Part shown: in pieces, positions 25,359 through 33,040 of the stretch
How positions within the stretch are numbered: position 1 is the first letter of the stretch
How the letters are laid out: the number at the start of each line of letters is the position of its first letter
NCBI RefSeq assembly: GCF_036231905.1
Contig: NZ_JAZARE010000006.1
Coordinates: forward strand, 1 to 64,000
Origin: CAMLIZ01 sp036231905
GTDB lineage: Bacteria; Pseudomonadota; Gammaproteobacteria; Burkholderiales; Burkholderiaceae_C
Direction: 5' to 3'
DNA: 64,000 bases
Notes under the pieces: model-generated
Database searches by the model: none
The model's input: the letters and a program-made list of their open reading frames with translations, nothing else
Told to the model about the DNA's origin: nothing
Made by a program: the position numbers and the translations under genes

Positions 25359-26249
25359 TCAGATCGATTGCGCCAGCTTGGCGCGCTGGTAGGCCTCGTA
25401 CAGGCGGGCATACACCGGGCCCGGCTTGCCGCGCAGGGCGCCGTGGCCCACGGGCTCGCCGTCCAGCGAGGTGACGGGCAGCACTTCCTTGGTGGCCGAG
25501 CTCAGCAGCACCTCGTCGGCGGTGAACACGTCGGCTTCGGGAATCGGCCGCAGGTTGTAGGCGATGCCCACTTCCTCGCACAGCTCGCGCAGCAGCTCCA
25601 CCCGGATGCCCTCGAGCAGCAGCTCGCTCTTGGGCGGGCCCAGCAGGGCGCCTTCATGCACGATCCACACGTTGCTGGCCGAGGCCTCGCTCAGGTACTT
25701 GATGCCGTTGCTCGCCTCGCGGAACAGGATGGTCTCGGTGGCGCCCTTGTCGGCGGAGATCTGGCGTGCCAGCACGTTGGGCAGCAGCGAGGTGGCCTTG
25801 ATGTCGGCGCGCTCCCAGCGGAAATCCCGCGCGGTGATGCAGGCCACGCCATGGTGGCGCTGCTCCGCCGTGGCTGGCTTCATGGCGCTGCACATCATGA
25901 ACACCGTGGGCTCCAGGTCCACCGGCATCGCATGGTCGCGCAGCGCCACGCCGCGCGTGACCTGGATGTACACCAGCTGGTCTTCGGCGGAGTGCGCCGC
26001 GCTCAGGCGACGCGCCCGCTCCAGCCATTCGGCTTCGGCATGCGGGTTGGGAATGCGCACCTTGGCCAGGCTGCGCGCCAGGCGCGCCATGTGTTCCTCG
26101 AAGCGGAACAGTCGCCGGCCGTAGACCGGCACCACTTCATAGATGCCGTCGCCGAAGATGAAGCCGCGGTCCAGCACCGAGACCTTGGCCTGGTCCAGGC
26201 GCGTGTACTCACCGTTGAGGTAACACAGGGTGTCGGGTAGGGACTGCAT
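25359..26249 (-). CDS. dat: D-alanine/D-amino-acid aminotransferase (fold type IV PLP enzyme)
   Basis: The 296-residue protein starts CYLNGEYTRLDQAKVSVLDRGFIFGDGIYEVVPVYG, the typical DAAT opening. It has the PLP lysine in DIKATSLLPNV (near residue 150), the EASASNVWIVHEG phosphate-binding stretch and the C-terminal SSATKEVLPVTSLDG. It interconverts D-alanine and D-glutamate with their keto acids, feeding peptidoglycan synthesis, which suits its place just downstream of a D,D-carboxypeptidase gene (28-bp gap). A branched-chain L-aminotransferase is the alternative in this fold, but motif spacing favours D-amino acids. Confidence 0.9.
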   Translation of the reverse strand: MQSLPDTLCYLNGEYTRLDQAKVSVLDRGFIFGDGIYEVVPVYGRRLFRFEEHMARLARSLAKVRIPNPHAEAEWLERARRLSAAHSAEDQLVYIQVTRGVALRDHAMPVDLEPTVFMMCSAMKPATAEQRHHGVACITARDFRWERADIKATSLLPNVLARQISADKGATETILFREASNGIKYLSEASASNVWIVHEGALLGPPKSELLLEGIRVELLRELCEEVGIAYNLRPIPEADVFTADEVLLSSATKEVLPVTSLDGEPVGHGALRGKPGPVYARLYEAYQRAKLAQSI

Positions 26250-26277
26250 TTCGGACTCCCTGAAGTGGGCGGTCAGC

Positions 26278-27426
26278 TTACTTGATCCACAGGCGCAGTG
26301 CGTCCCAGGCGCGGCCGACGATGCCGGCCTGCTCCACCGGCTCCATCACCACCAGGGGCACCTCGGCCACCGGCACACCTCCGGTCGTGCTGACCTTGAT
26401 GGTGCCCACGCGCTGGCCCTTGGGCAGCGGCGCCACCAGCGGATCGGTGCGCTCCACTTTGGTCTGCAGCTTGTCGCCTTCGCCCTTGGGCATGGTGACG
26501 AACACCGGGCCGGCGGCGCCGAGCTTGGCTTCCTTGGCCACGCCCTTCCACACCGGCACCGTAGCGACCGGCTTGCCGGCGTCGAACAGCTTGATCGCAT
26601 CCCAGGCCGCAAAGCCCCAGTTGAGCAGCTTCTGGCTCTCGGTGGCGCGCGCCTCGCGCGACGCGGTGCCCATCACCACGCTCACCAGCCGGCGTTTGCC
26701 GTTGGGGAAGTCGCGGATCGCGCTGGCCACCAGGCAGTAGCCGGCGGCGTCGGTGTAGCCGGTCTTCATGCCGTCCACCGTGGGGTCGCGGCGCAACAGC
26801 AGGTTGCGGTTGTCCTGCTTGATGTTGTTGTACTTGTACTCCTTGATGGAATACAGCGGGTAGTACTCGGGGTGGTCCTTCACGATGTGCATCGCAATCA
26901 CCGCGATGTCGCGCGCGCTGCTGCGATGCCCCGGCTGCGTCATGCCGGTGGGATTGGTGAAGCTGGTGTTCTTCAGGCCCCAGGCCTGGGCCTGGCGGTT
27001 CATCATCGCGACAAAGTTCTCCACCGTGCCGCCCACGGCTTCGGCGATGGCCACCGAAGCGTCGTTGCCCGATTGGATGATCACGCCGTGCAGCAGTTCG
27101 TCCACGGTGGGCGTCATCGTGGTGTCGATGAACATCAGCGACGGGTCGCCCTTGCGCTCGCTCCAGGCACGCACCGACACCGGCACCTTCTGCTCCAGCG
27201 TGAGCTTCTTTTCCTTCAGCGCATTGAAGGCCAGGTAGGCCGTCATCAGCTTGGTGAGCGAGGCCGGGTCGTTGGGCGCATCGGCCTCGCGCTCGGCCAG
27301 CACCTTGTTGCTGGACAGGTCCATCAGGATGTAGCTCCTGGCCGCCACTTCGGGCGGCTGGGGTGCCTGCGCAAGGGCAGACATGCTGCCGGCCACGGCC
27401 AGCACCAGGGCAATCAGTCGTTTCAT
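26278..27426 (-). CDS. dacA: D-alanyl-D-alanine carboxypeptidase (PBP5/6 type)
   Basis: Exported serine peptidase that trims the terminal D-Ala of peptidoglycan stem peptides. The 382-residue protein has a signal peptide (MKRLIALVLAVAGSMSALAQA), the three catalytic motifs SLTK (PASLTKLMTAYL, near residue 57), SGN (IIQSGNDASVA) and KTG (VDGMKTGYTDAAGY), a C-terminal beta domain and a terminal amphipathic helix (AWDALRLWIK) for membrane attachment. The start at 27426 is fixed by the signal peptide. Confidence 0.95.
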   Translation of the reverse strand: MKRLIALVLAVAGSMSALAQAPQPPEVAARSYILMDLSSNKVLAEREADAPNDPASLTKLMTAYLAFNALKEKKLTLEQKVPVSVRAWSERKGDPSLMFIDTTMTPTVDELLHGVIIQSGNDASVAIAEAVGGTVENFVAMMNRQAQAWGLKNTSFTNPTGMTQPGHRSSARDIAVIAMHIVKDHPEYYPLYSIKEYKYNNIKQDNRNLLLRRDPTVDGMKTGYTDAAGYCLVASAIRDFPNGKRRLVSVVMGTASREARATESQKLLNWGFAAWDAIKLFDAGKPVATVPVWKGVAKEAKLGAAGPVFVTMPKGEGDKLQTKVERTDPLVAPLPKGQRVGTIKVSTTGGVPVAEVPLVVMEPVEQAGIVGRAWDALRLWIK

Positions 27427-27434
27427 TCGTTGGG

Positions 27435-28070
27435 TCAGGAAGAAGAGGTGGAAGGGTTCAGGCTCCAGGCGCGCAGCACCAGGGACTTCAGCAGCGCGAG
27501 CTGCCCATGGAAGAAGTGGCCGACGCCCGGCACCACCAGCACCGGCAGGTGCTGCGGCCGGGCCCAGTCGAAAGTGGCCTGCAGGGGCACCACCTCGTCG
27601 GCTTCGCCGTGGATCACCAGCGTGTCGGCCGGCACGGGCGCCACCGTGAAATTCGAGGTGGCCGGCCCCACCAGCACCAGGCGCTCGGCCTGCTGGCCCT
27701 GCGGCAATCGCTGGGCCGCCTGGGACGCCACGTAGCCGCCGAAGGAAAAACCGCCCAGCACCAACGGCAGGCCGGGGTCGCGCAACGCCGCAATCACCGC
27801 CAGCGCATCGTCCACCTCGCCGCGGCCCTCGTCCCACTGGCCGGCCGAGCCGCCGATGCCGCGGAAGTTGAAGCGCACGCTGCGGTAGCCGAGCTGGACG
27901 AAGGCGCGTGCCAGTGTCTGCACCACCTTGTTGTCCATGGTGCCGCCGTAGACGGGATGCGGATGGCACAGCACCGCCACGCCACGCGGCGCACCCTCGG
28001 GCCGATCCACCGCGCACTCGATGGTGCCTGCAGGGCCGGCCACCTGCAGCCGCTCGGTGTGGGCGTTCAT
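27435..28070 (-). CDS. Alpha/beta hydrolase (YtaP/dienelactone-hydrolase-like)
   Basis: The 211-residue protein has the short alpha/beta-hydrolase plan: LCHPHPVYGGTMDN near the N-terminus, SVRFNFRGIGGSAG, the nucleophile elbow GGFSFGGYVASQAA (serine near residue 108), an acid in IHGEADEVVPL and the last histidine in VPGVGHFFHG. It resembles conserved housekeeping hydrolases with no lid domain; the natural substrate is unknown. It sits 8 bp upstream of dacA and 4 bp behind the ferredoxin gene. Confidence 0.88.
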   Translation of the reverse strand: MNAHTERLQVAGPAGTIECAVDRPEGAPRGVAVLCHPHPVYGGTMDNKVVQTLARAFVQLGYRSVRFNFRGIGGSAGQWDEGRGEVDDALAVIAALRDPGLPLVLGGFSFGGYVASQAAQRLPQGQQAERLVLVGPATSNFTVAPVPADTLVIHGEADEVVPLQATFDWARPQHLPVLVVPGVGHFFHGQLALLKSLVLRAWSLNPSTSSS

Positions 28071-28074
28071 CGTG

Positions 28075-28398
28075 TCAACGGCCCACGTTGGGCGGCAGCA
28101 GCAGGCGCTCCACCACCTGGCCGTTCTTGAGATGCGACTCGACGATCTCGTCGATGTCGGCCTGGTCCACGTAGGTGTACCAGACGGCCTCGGGGTACAC
28201 CACCGCCACCGGGCCGCCGGCACAGCGGTCCAGGCAGCCGGCCTTGTTGACACGCACGCCGCCCGGGCCGGTGATGCCCGCCTGCTTCACCCGCGCCTTG
28301 CAGTGCTTGTACGCACCTTCGGCATCGTGTTCGGCACAACTCGGTTCGTCGGCCCGTTCGTTCAGGCAGAAGAAGATGTGGCGCTCGTAATAGCTCAT
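28075..28398 (-). CDS. Thioredoxin-like [2Fe-2S] ferredoxin
   Basis: The 107-residue protein belongs to the shethna-type ferredoxins with a thioredoxin fold. It starts YERHIFFCLNER and carries cysteines at ...FFC, PSC, KHC and NKAGCLDRCAGGPVAVVYPE, the last group being the cluster-binding motif (C-x3-C). Such proteins carry electrons or iron-sulfur clusters for unknown partners. It is the first gene of the five-gene minus-strand run ferredoxin-hydrolase-dacA-dat-ybeD. Confidence 0.88.
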   Translation of the reverse strand: MSYYERHIFFCLNERADEPSCAEHDAEGAYKHCKARVKQAGITGPGGVRVNKAGCLDRCAGGPVAVVYPEAVWYTYVDQADIDEIVESHLKNGQVVERLLLPPNVGR

Positions 28399-28428
28399 CG
28401 GCGGATTGTAGGCAGCGTGGCTCCGAGA

Positions 28429-29556
28429 TCAGGGCTTACCCTCGCTGTCCGCATCGCGTGCGCCCAGGCGCATCAGCAGCCACACGCCGGCGGCATACGG
28501 CCACAGCCAGCCCACCCACTGCGCCAGCCCGTTGAAGCGGATGAAGCGGCCCTGCTGCCAGCCCTGCAGGCTTTCGGCGAAATAGGGGTCGGCGGGCGCC
28601 TGGGCGACCAGCACCACCAGCGCGCTCAAGGCCACCAGCGCCAGCGCGGCCGCCATGCGCCGCCCCAGCCAGGCGGTGGCCACCGCTGCCAGCAGCGCGG
28701 CGCCCATGGCCGGCAGGGTGTTGGGCGTGAGCCAGGTGAACGCATGCGCCGGGCCGAAGCTCAGCGTGGTGGACAAGGTGGTGGTGGCGAGGCCGGCCGC
28801 TGCCGTGGCCACGGCCACCGCGATGCGGCGCAGGCCCGGGCGCAAGGCGGAATGGGCCAGCAGGCAAGGCCCGAGCAAGCCCAGCGCGACCGTGAACCAT
28901 TCGGACAGCGGCGTGAGGGGAGGCACCTCCAGCGCGGGCGCCAGCCAGTCCGCCGCCCGCTCCGCCCAGGGTGTGCCGCTGACGGCCGCCAGCGCGAGCT
29001 CGCGCAGCGCATCGCCGACCTGGCCCAGGCCGAGAGGCACCGGCGTCGGGAACAGCAAGGCGGCCGGCCACAGCAGCAACAGGGCCCGCGCGCCCGCGCT
29101 GCCGCCCAGGAACCAGCGGTCGCGCAGCGCCTGCCAGCGCGCCAGGTGGCCGCTCGCCTGCAGCAGCGCGGCCAGAGTGGCCCCGAGCAGGGCACCGCCA
29201 GAATTCAGCAGCCAGTCCAGCAACGAGGGCACCCGTTCGGGCAGGAAGTTCTGCGTCACCTCCAGCGCGAACGACAGTGCGGCCGGTGCCAGCGTGCCCA
29301 CCACCAGCGCCGGCAGCAGGCGCCAGCCGCTGTGCAGCGCGGCCACGCAGGCCAGTGCGCCCAGCGGGAAGTAGCCCACCAGGTTGGCAAAGAGGTCGAA
29401 GCGGGGAAAGTAGCGCGGCCAGGGCAGCTGCATCAGCTGCTGCAGCTCATGGCCGGGTGGCCAGCGCCAGTCGGAAAACGGATACAGGCTGGCGTAGATC
29501 ACCAGCGCCGCAAAGGCCAGGGCCAGCGGAACGGCCGAGCTGCGGGCACGGGCCAT
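28429..29556 (-). CDS. VanZ-like family integral membrane protein
   Basis: Hydrophobic protein of 375 residues with about ten membrane helices. The N-terminal third carries the VanZ-like motifs YASLYPFSDWRWP, FDLFANLVGYFPLGAL and LEVTQNFLPERVPSLLDWLLNSGGALLGA. The remainder is a membrane extension ending in a short acidic cytoplasmic tail. Function is unknown in Gram-negatives; the name comes from a teicoplanin-resistance accessory gene. hemJ lies 12 bp upstream on the same strand. Confidence 0.82.
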   Translation of the reverse strand: MARARSSAVPLALAFAALVIYASLYPFSDWRWPPGHELQQLMQLPWPRYFPRFDLFANLVGYFPLGALACVAALHSGWRLLPALVVGTLAPAALSFALEVTQNFLPERVPSLLDWLLNSGGALLGATLAALLQASGHLARWQALRDRWFLGGSAGARALLLLWPAALLFPTPVPLGLGQVGDALRELALAAVSGTPWAERAADWLAPALEVPPLTPLSEWFTVALGLLGPCLLAHSALRPGLRRIAVAVATAAAGLATTTLSTTLSFGPAHAFTWLTPNTLPAMGAALLAAVATAWLGRRMAAALALVALSALVVLVAQAPADPYFAESLQGWQQGRFIRFNGLAQWVGWLWPYAAGVWLLMRLGARDADSEGKP

Positions 29557-29568
29557 GCGGCGGTGCTT

Positions 29569-30009
29569 TTAGAACGGCTTGACGATCACCAGGATCACGA
29601 TGGCCGCAAACAGCAGCACCGCCGATTCATTGAAGATGCGGAACCAGCGGTCGGTGCGCTGGTTGGCCACCTGCTCGAAGCGCCGCAGCAGGCTGCGGCA
29701 GGCATGGTGGTAGCCGATCACGCCCAGCACCAGCAGCAGCTTCAGGTGCAGCCAGCCGCTGTGCGGGCCCTTGCCCACGCCGTAGTAAAGCCACAGCACC
29801 AGCCCCAGCGCCAGGGCCGGCACCATCAGCAGGCTGGAAAACCGGTACAGCTTGCGCGCCATGACCAGCAGCCGCTCGCGTTCCGCATGGCTGTCCGGGC
29901 TGATCATCGCCAGGTTCACGAACAGCCGCGGCAGGTAGAACAAGCCCGCGAACCAGCTGGCCACGAAGATGAGATGGAAGGCCTTGACCCACAGATAAGC
30001 GCTGCTCAT
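29569..30009 (-). CDS. hemJ: Protoporphyrinogen IX oxidase, HemJ/CopD-like membrane protein
   Basis: Four-helix inner-membrane protein of 146 residues. It begins YLWVKAFHLIFVASWFAGLFYLPRLFVN, the HemJ signature with the conserved histidine and FYLPRLFV, and continues YRFSSLLMVPALALGLVLWLYYG. HemJ catalyses the six-electron oxidation of protoporphyrinogen IX to protoporphyrin IX. The hemB gene lies divergently across a 444-bp gap, which supports the heme assignment. The start at 30009 is taken from the family N-terminus. CopD-like copper-transport proteins are a related fold. Confidence 0.85.
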   Translation of the reverse strand: MSSAYLWVKAFHLIFVASWFAGLFYLPRLFVNLAMISPDSHAERERLLVMARKLYRFSSLLMVPALALGLVLWLYYGVGKGPHSGWLHLKLLLVLGVIGYHHACRSLLRRFEQVANQRTDRWFRIFNESAVLLFAAIVILVIVKPF

Positions 30010-30079
30010 GCGCGGGATTATGTGGGCCGCCCACCGCGCGCGCATCGACGCAGGGGCTGGGGCTGGGGCACGGCACCCC

Positions 30080-30222
30080 CTCCCCCGGCAAGCGCCCGTC
30101 CCTCGGGACAGACCGCGCAGCGGTCAGGGGAGCGGCGTGGCAGGCGGGCGGAACGCGGACGGGTTGCCCGGCCGCGTTTCGAGCCCCCACGGGGGGCCGC
30201 CGTCCGACGGCGGGGGGCTCAC
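30080..30222. repeat. GC-rich palindromic intergenic repeat cluster
   Basis: A chain of short perfect palindromes between hemJ and the small-RNA candidate: GTCCC-TC-GGGAC, GACCGC-GCA-GCGGTC, GCCCCC-AC-GGGGGC and GCCGTC-CG-GACGGC are recognisable. The composition is nearly all G and C. It looks like the short mosaic repeats scattered through betaproteobacterial intergenic DNA. A similar cluster lies at 36660-36756. No gene is visible in it. Confidence 0.5.
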
Positions 30223-30225
30223 ATG

Positions 30226-30252
30226 AAGAAAAGCCCCGGCCAAGGCCGGGGC
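30226..30252 (-). terminator. Intrinsic terminator of the small RNA
   Basis: On the minus strand GCCCCGGCC-TT-GGCCGGGGC forms a 9-bp all-GC stem, followed by TTTTCTTC. The U-run is present only when read leftwards, since the plus strand continues TGCAAAGCC. No annotated gene reads leftwards into this site, which itself argues for a minus-strand transcript that starts inside the intergenic region. Confidence 0.8.
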
Positions 30253-30337
30253 TGCAAAGCCTTATCGCTGTCATCACGTTAAGGCGCCTGCTCAGGGAGG
30301 AAAAGCAGGGAATGACACCCTTGCGGATATCATTCAA
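30226..30337 (-). ncRNA. Candidate small RNA with four consecutive hairpins and an anti-Shine-Dalgarno loop
   Basis: About 110 nt, between a sigma-70-like promoter and an intrinsic terminator. In order on the minus strand: an 11-bp stem closed by a GCAA tetraloop (30310-30335, GAATGATATCC/GGGTGTCATTC with two G-U pairs); a 6-bp stem (CCTGCT/AGCAGG, 30287-30309) whose loop is TTTCCTCCCTG; a 6-bp stem (GCCTTA/TAAGGC, 30259-30285); and the terminator (30233-30252). The exposed UUUCCUCCC can pair with Shine-Dalgarno sequences such as GGGAGGAAA. This is the plan of trans-acting regulatory RNAs with C-rich loops. Family unknown; not recognised as 6S, tmRNA, SRP or RNase P RNA. Confidence 0.7.
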
Positions 30338-30342
30338 CCCCT

Positions 30343-30372
30343 ACTTTAGCAGAGGCTGGGCGTTTGTGACAA
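30343..30372 (-). promoter_or_regulatory. Promoter of the candidate small RNA
   Basis: On the minus strand TTGTCA (30367-30372), an 18-bp spacer and TAAAGT (30343-30348) form a fair sigma-70 promoter. The expected start point, 6-8 bases downstream, falls at 30335-30338, exactly where the first hairpin begins. The hemB gene on the other strand starts 81 bp to the right. Confidence 0.6.
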
Positions 30373-30453
30373 TTGAGTAACACGCCGGCCGGCCAAGTTT
30401 CACGACGAGCGTGAACTATTGCGTTCCGCAACGTCGCAGCCAAGGAACTCCGC

Positions 30454-31461
30454 GTGCGCACTCCCCCGCCCTTCCCGCTCAGCCGCCCGCGGCGCCTGCG
30501 CCGAGACAGTTTCACCCGCGCCCTTGTACGCGAGCACACACTCACCGCCAGTGACCTGATCCTGCCGGTGTTCCTGCTCGACGGCAGCCAGCAGCGGCAG
30601 GCGGTGGGCAGCATGCCGGGGGTGGAGCGCATGAGCGTGGACCTGCTGTTCGGCGTGGCCGAGGAGTGCGTGACGCTCGGCATCCCGGTGATGGCGCTCT
30701 TCCCTGTGATCGACCCCGGGCTCAAAACCCCCGACGGACGTGAGGCCACCAACCCGGAAGGCCTGGTGCCGCGGGCGGTGCGCGCGCTGAAGCAGCGCTT
30801 TCCGCAGCTGGGCCTGCTGACCGACGTGGCGCTGGATCCGTTCACCACCCACGGCCAGGATGGCGTGCTGGACGACAGCGGCTACATCCTCAACGACGAG
30901 ACCGTGGCCGTCCTGGAGCAGCAGGCCCTGGTGCAGGCCGATGCCGGCGTGGACATCGTGGCGCCCAGCGACATGATGGACGGCCGCATCGGCGAGATCC
31001 GCACCGCGCTGGAAGAAGCCGGGCACATCCACACCCGCATCATGGCCTACAGCGCCAAGTACGCCAGCGCCTTCTACGGCCCCTTCCGCGACGCGGTGGG
31101 CAGCAAGGGCAACCTGGGCAAGAGCGACAAGAAGACCTACCAGATGGACCCAGGCAACAGCGACGAGGCCTTGCGGGAGGTGGCGCTGGACCTGGCCGAG
31201 GGCGCCGACATGGTGATGGTCAAGCCCGGCCTGCCCTACCTGGACATCGTGCGGCGCGTGAAGGACGAGTTCCGCGTGCCCACCTTCGCCTACCAGGTGA
31301 GCGGCGAGTACGCGATGGTCAAGGCCGCCGCCGCCAACGGCTGGCTGGACCACGACGCGGTGATGATGGAGTCGCTGCTGGCCTTCAAGCGCGCCGGCGC
31401 CGACGGCGTGCTGAGCTACTTTGCGCTGGAGGCCGCGCGCCTGCTGCGCCGCCCGGTCTGA
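30454..31461 (+). CDS. hemB: Delta-aminolevulinic acid dehydratase (porphobilinogen synthase)
   Basis: HemB condenses two 5-aminolevulinate molecules to porphobilinogen in heme synthesis. The 335-residue protein is full length. It shows RPRRLRRDSFTRALVREH at the start, a metal-site region LTDVALDPFTTHGQDGVL in which the zinc cysteines are replaced (Asp/Ala/Thr), indicating a magnesium-dependent enzyme, and the active-site lysines in SAKYASAFYGPFRD and MVKPGLPYLDIV. The start is GTG at 30454 with AAGGA eight bases upstream. hemJ is divergent. Confidence 0.96.
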   Translation: MRTPPPFPLSRPRRLRRDSFTRALVREHTLTASDLILPVFLLDGSQQRQAVGSMPGVERMSVDLLFGVAEECVTLGIPVMALFPVIDPGLKTPDGREATNPEGLVPRAVRALKQRFPQLGLLTDVALDPFTTHGQDGVLDDSGYILNDETVAVLEQQALVQADAGVDIVAPSDMMDGRIGEIRTALEEAGHIHTRIMAYSAKYASAFYGPFRDAVGSKGNLGKSDKKTYQMDPGNSDEALREVALDLAEGADMVMVKPGLPYLDIVRRVKDEFRVPTFAYQVSGEYAMVKAAAANGWLDHDAVMMESLLAFKRAGADGVLSYFALEAARLLRRPV

Positions 31462-31481
31462 CGCAGGGCGCACACCAGCGC

Positions 31482-32537
31482 ATGCGGGTCGCCAGCATCA
31501 GCGCGGACAGCGTTGCCGAACTTCCGGCGCCGCCGGACGCGCTGCCGCCCAGCGGTTTTGTCTGGCTGGCCTGCAGCCGGGCGGAATTCGAAGCCCAGGC
31601 GGCCGAGCTGCAGGCGCTGCTGCAGCGCTGGACCGGCGGCCAGCTGGTGGACCTGCATGTGTCCGACCTGCTGAACCGGCAGTTGCCTTCGCACTTCGAC
31701 TACACCTCCTGGTACGACGTGCTGGTGTTCCGGCGCCTGGTGGCGGCCGGGCCGGAAGGCTCGCCGATGACCACCATCGACACCAGCCCGGTGGGTTTTG
31801 CGGTGTTCGACCGGGTGCTGCTGACCATCCACCCCGACGACTGCACCGTGCGCGACCACTTCTTCGCGCGGCTGCAGCAGATGACCCAGGGCGCCGATGT
31901 GCGCAACGGCTCGCGCCTGCCGGCCAGCCCGGCCGACCTGATGCTGCGCATGGTGAACCACATCGTCGACAGCTACCTCGACCTGCGGCGCCGCCTCACG
32001 CGCCAGCTGGGCGAGATGCAGAGCTCGCTGCTGGACCCGAAGAACCGGGTGCATGACTGGCAGGTGCTGCTGGACGCGCGCAATGTGCTGCACGTGCTGG
32101 AAGACACCTGCGAGGACCAGCGCAGCGCGGTGCAGGAATGGATAGACGCGGCCGACGAATGGCCGCCCGTGGGGGATGCCCAGGCCATGCGCGAGCGTGA
32201 GCTGCTGCGGGTGCGCGCGCGCGACGTGCTGGAGCACATCGAACGGGTGCTCACCCATGTGCGGCGGCTGGAGTCCTCGGCGGAGACCGCGGTGCAAATG
32301 CACTTCTCCGCCGTGGGGCAGCGCACCAACGACATCATGCGCACGCTCACCGTGCTGACCGCGATCTTCCTGCCGCTGAACCTGATCACCGGCGTGTTCG
32401 GCATGAACTTCGATGCGTTGCCGCTGATCCACCGGGAAACCGGCTTCTGGATCGCCTTTTCGGCGATGGTTGGCGTGGGCCTGGCGTTGGGCGCGTTCTT
32501 CTGGCGCAAGCGCTACCTGGGCACCCACCCGCGCTGA
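31482..32537 (+). CDS. CorA-family magnesium/divalent-cation transporter
   Basis: The 351-residue protein has a soluble alpha/beta funnel domain, a long helix (HIERVLTHVRRLESSAETAVQMHF) and two C-terminal membrane helices. The pore signature is GVFGMNFDALPL (GMN, about residue 307), and the tail FFWRKRYLG is basic as in CorA. It forms homopentamers that import Mg2+ or, in the ZntB branch, move Zn2+. The gene begins 20 bp after hemB on the same strand. Confidence 0.92.
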   Translation: MRVASISADSVAELPAPPDALPPSGFVWLACSRAEFEAQAAELQALLQRWTGGQLVDLHVSDLLNRQLPSHFDYTSWYDVLVFRRLVAAGPEGSPMTTIDTSPVGFAVFDRVLLTIHPDDCTVRDHFFARLQQMTQGADVRNGSRLPASPADLMLRMVNHIVDSYLDLRRRLTRQLGEMQSSLLDPKNRVHDWQVLLDARNVLHVLEDTCEDQRSAVQEWIDAADEWPPVGDAQAMRERELLRVRARDVLEHIERVLTHVRRLESSAETAVQMHFSAVGQRTNDIMRTLTVLTAIFLPLNLITGVFGMNFDALPLIHRETGFWIAFSAMVGVGLALGAFFWRKRYLGTHPR

Positions 32538-32581
32538 GGGTGCTGCAAAAAATCGACCGGCGACCAGCCGCGCGCCCCGCC

Positions 32582-33040
32582 CTAGCGGCGAGCGGCCGCC
32601 GGCCTGTACGGATCGGCAAAGCCCAGCGCAAGCAGCAGCTCGCTTTCGCGCGCCTCCATCACCTGGGCGTCTGCCTCCTCTTCATGGTCGTAGCCCTGGG
32701 CATGCAGCGCGCCATGCACCAGCAGGTGCGCATAGTGGGCGTGCAGGCTGATGCCCTGCTCGGCCGCCTCCTGCGCCACCACCGGTGCGCACAGCACCAG
32801 GTCGGCCACGACCACCGGCTCATGCTGGTAGTCGAAGGTGAGCACGTTGGTGGCGTAGTCCTTGTTGCGGAAGCCGCGGTTGAGCTCCCGGCCCTCGTCC
32901 TGGCCGACGATGCGCACGGTGATCTCGGCCGGCGCCTCCAGCGCCGCGCGGATCCAGCGTGCCACCTTGTGGCGCGGCAGTACGGCGCGATGCGACGGGT
33001 CGGCGAACTGCAACGACAGCGTGAGCTCGGGCCGCGCCAT
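32582..33040 (-). CDS. ybeY: Endoribonuclease YbeY (16S rRNA maturation)
   Basis: Zinc-dependent RNase for 16S 3'-end processing and ribosome quality control. The 152-residue protein has the family core: LNRGFRNKDYATNVLTFDY and the metal motif HLLVHGALHAQGYDHEEE (three histidines, near residue 118). Its ATG overlaps the phoH stop by one base (TGATG), so the pair is coupled, as in many bacteria. Confidence 0.95.
   Translation of the reverse strand: MARPELTLSLQFADPSHRAVLPRHKVARWIRAALEAPAEITVRIVGQDEGRELNRGFRNKDYATNVLTFDYQHEPVVVADLVLCAPVVAQEAAEQGISLHAHYAHLLVHGALHAQGYDHEEEADAQVMEARESELLLALGFADPYRPAAARR

Noticed and set aside
30233..30252. Terminator for hemJ or leader hairpin for hemB
   Set aside because: hemJ is transcribed away from it and the U-run is only on the minus strand; for hemB the hairpin would be upstream of its own start without function as terminator.
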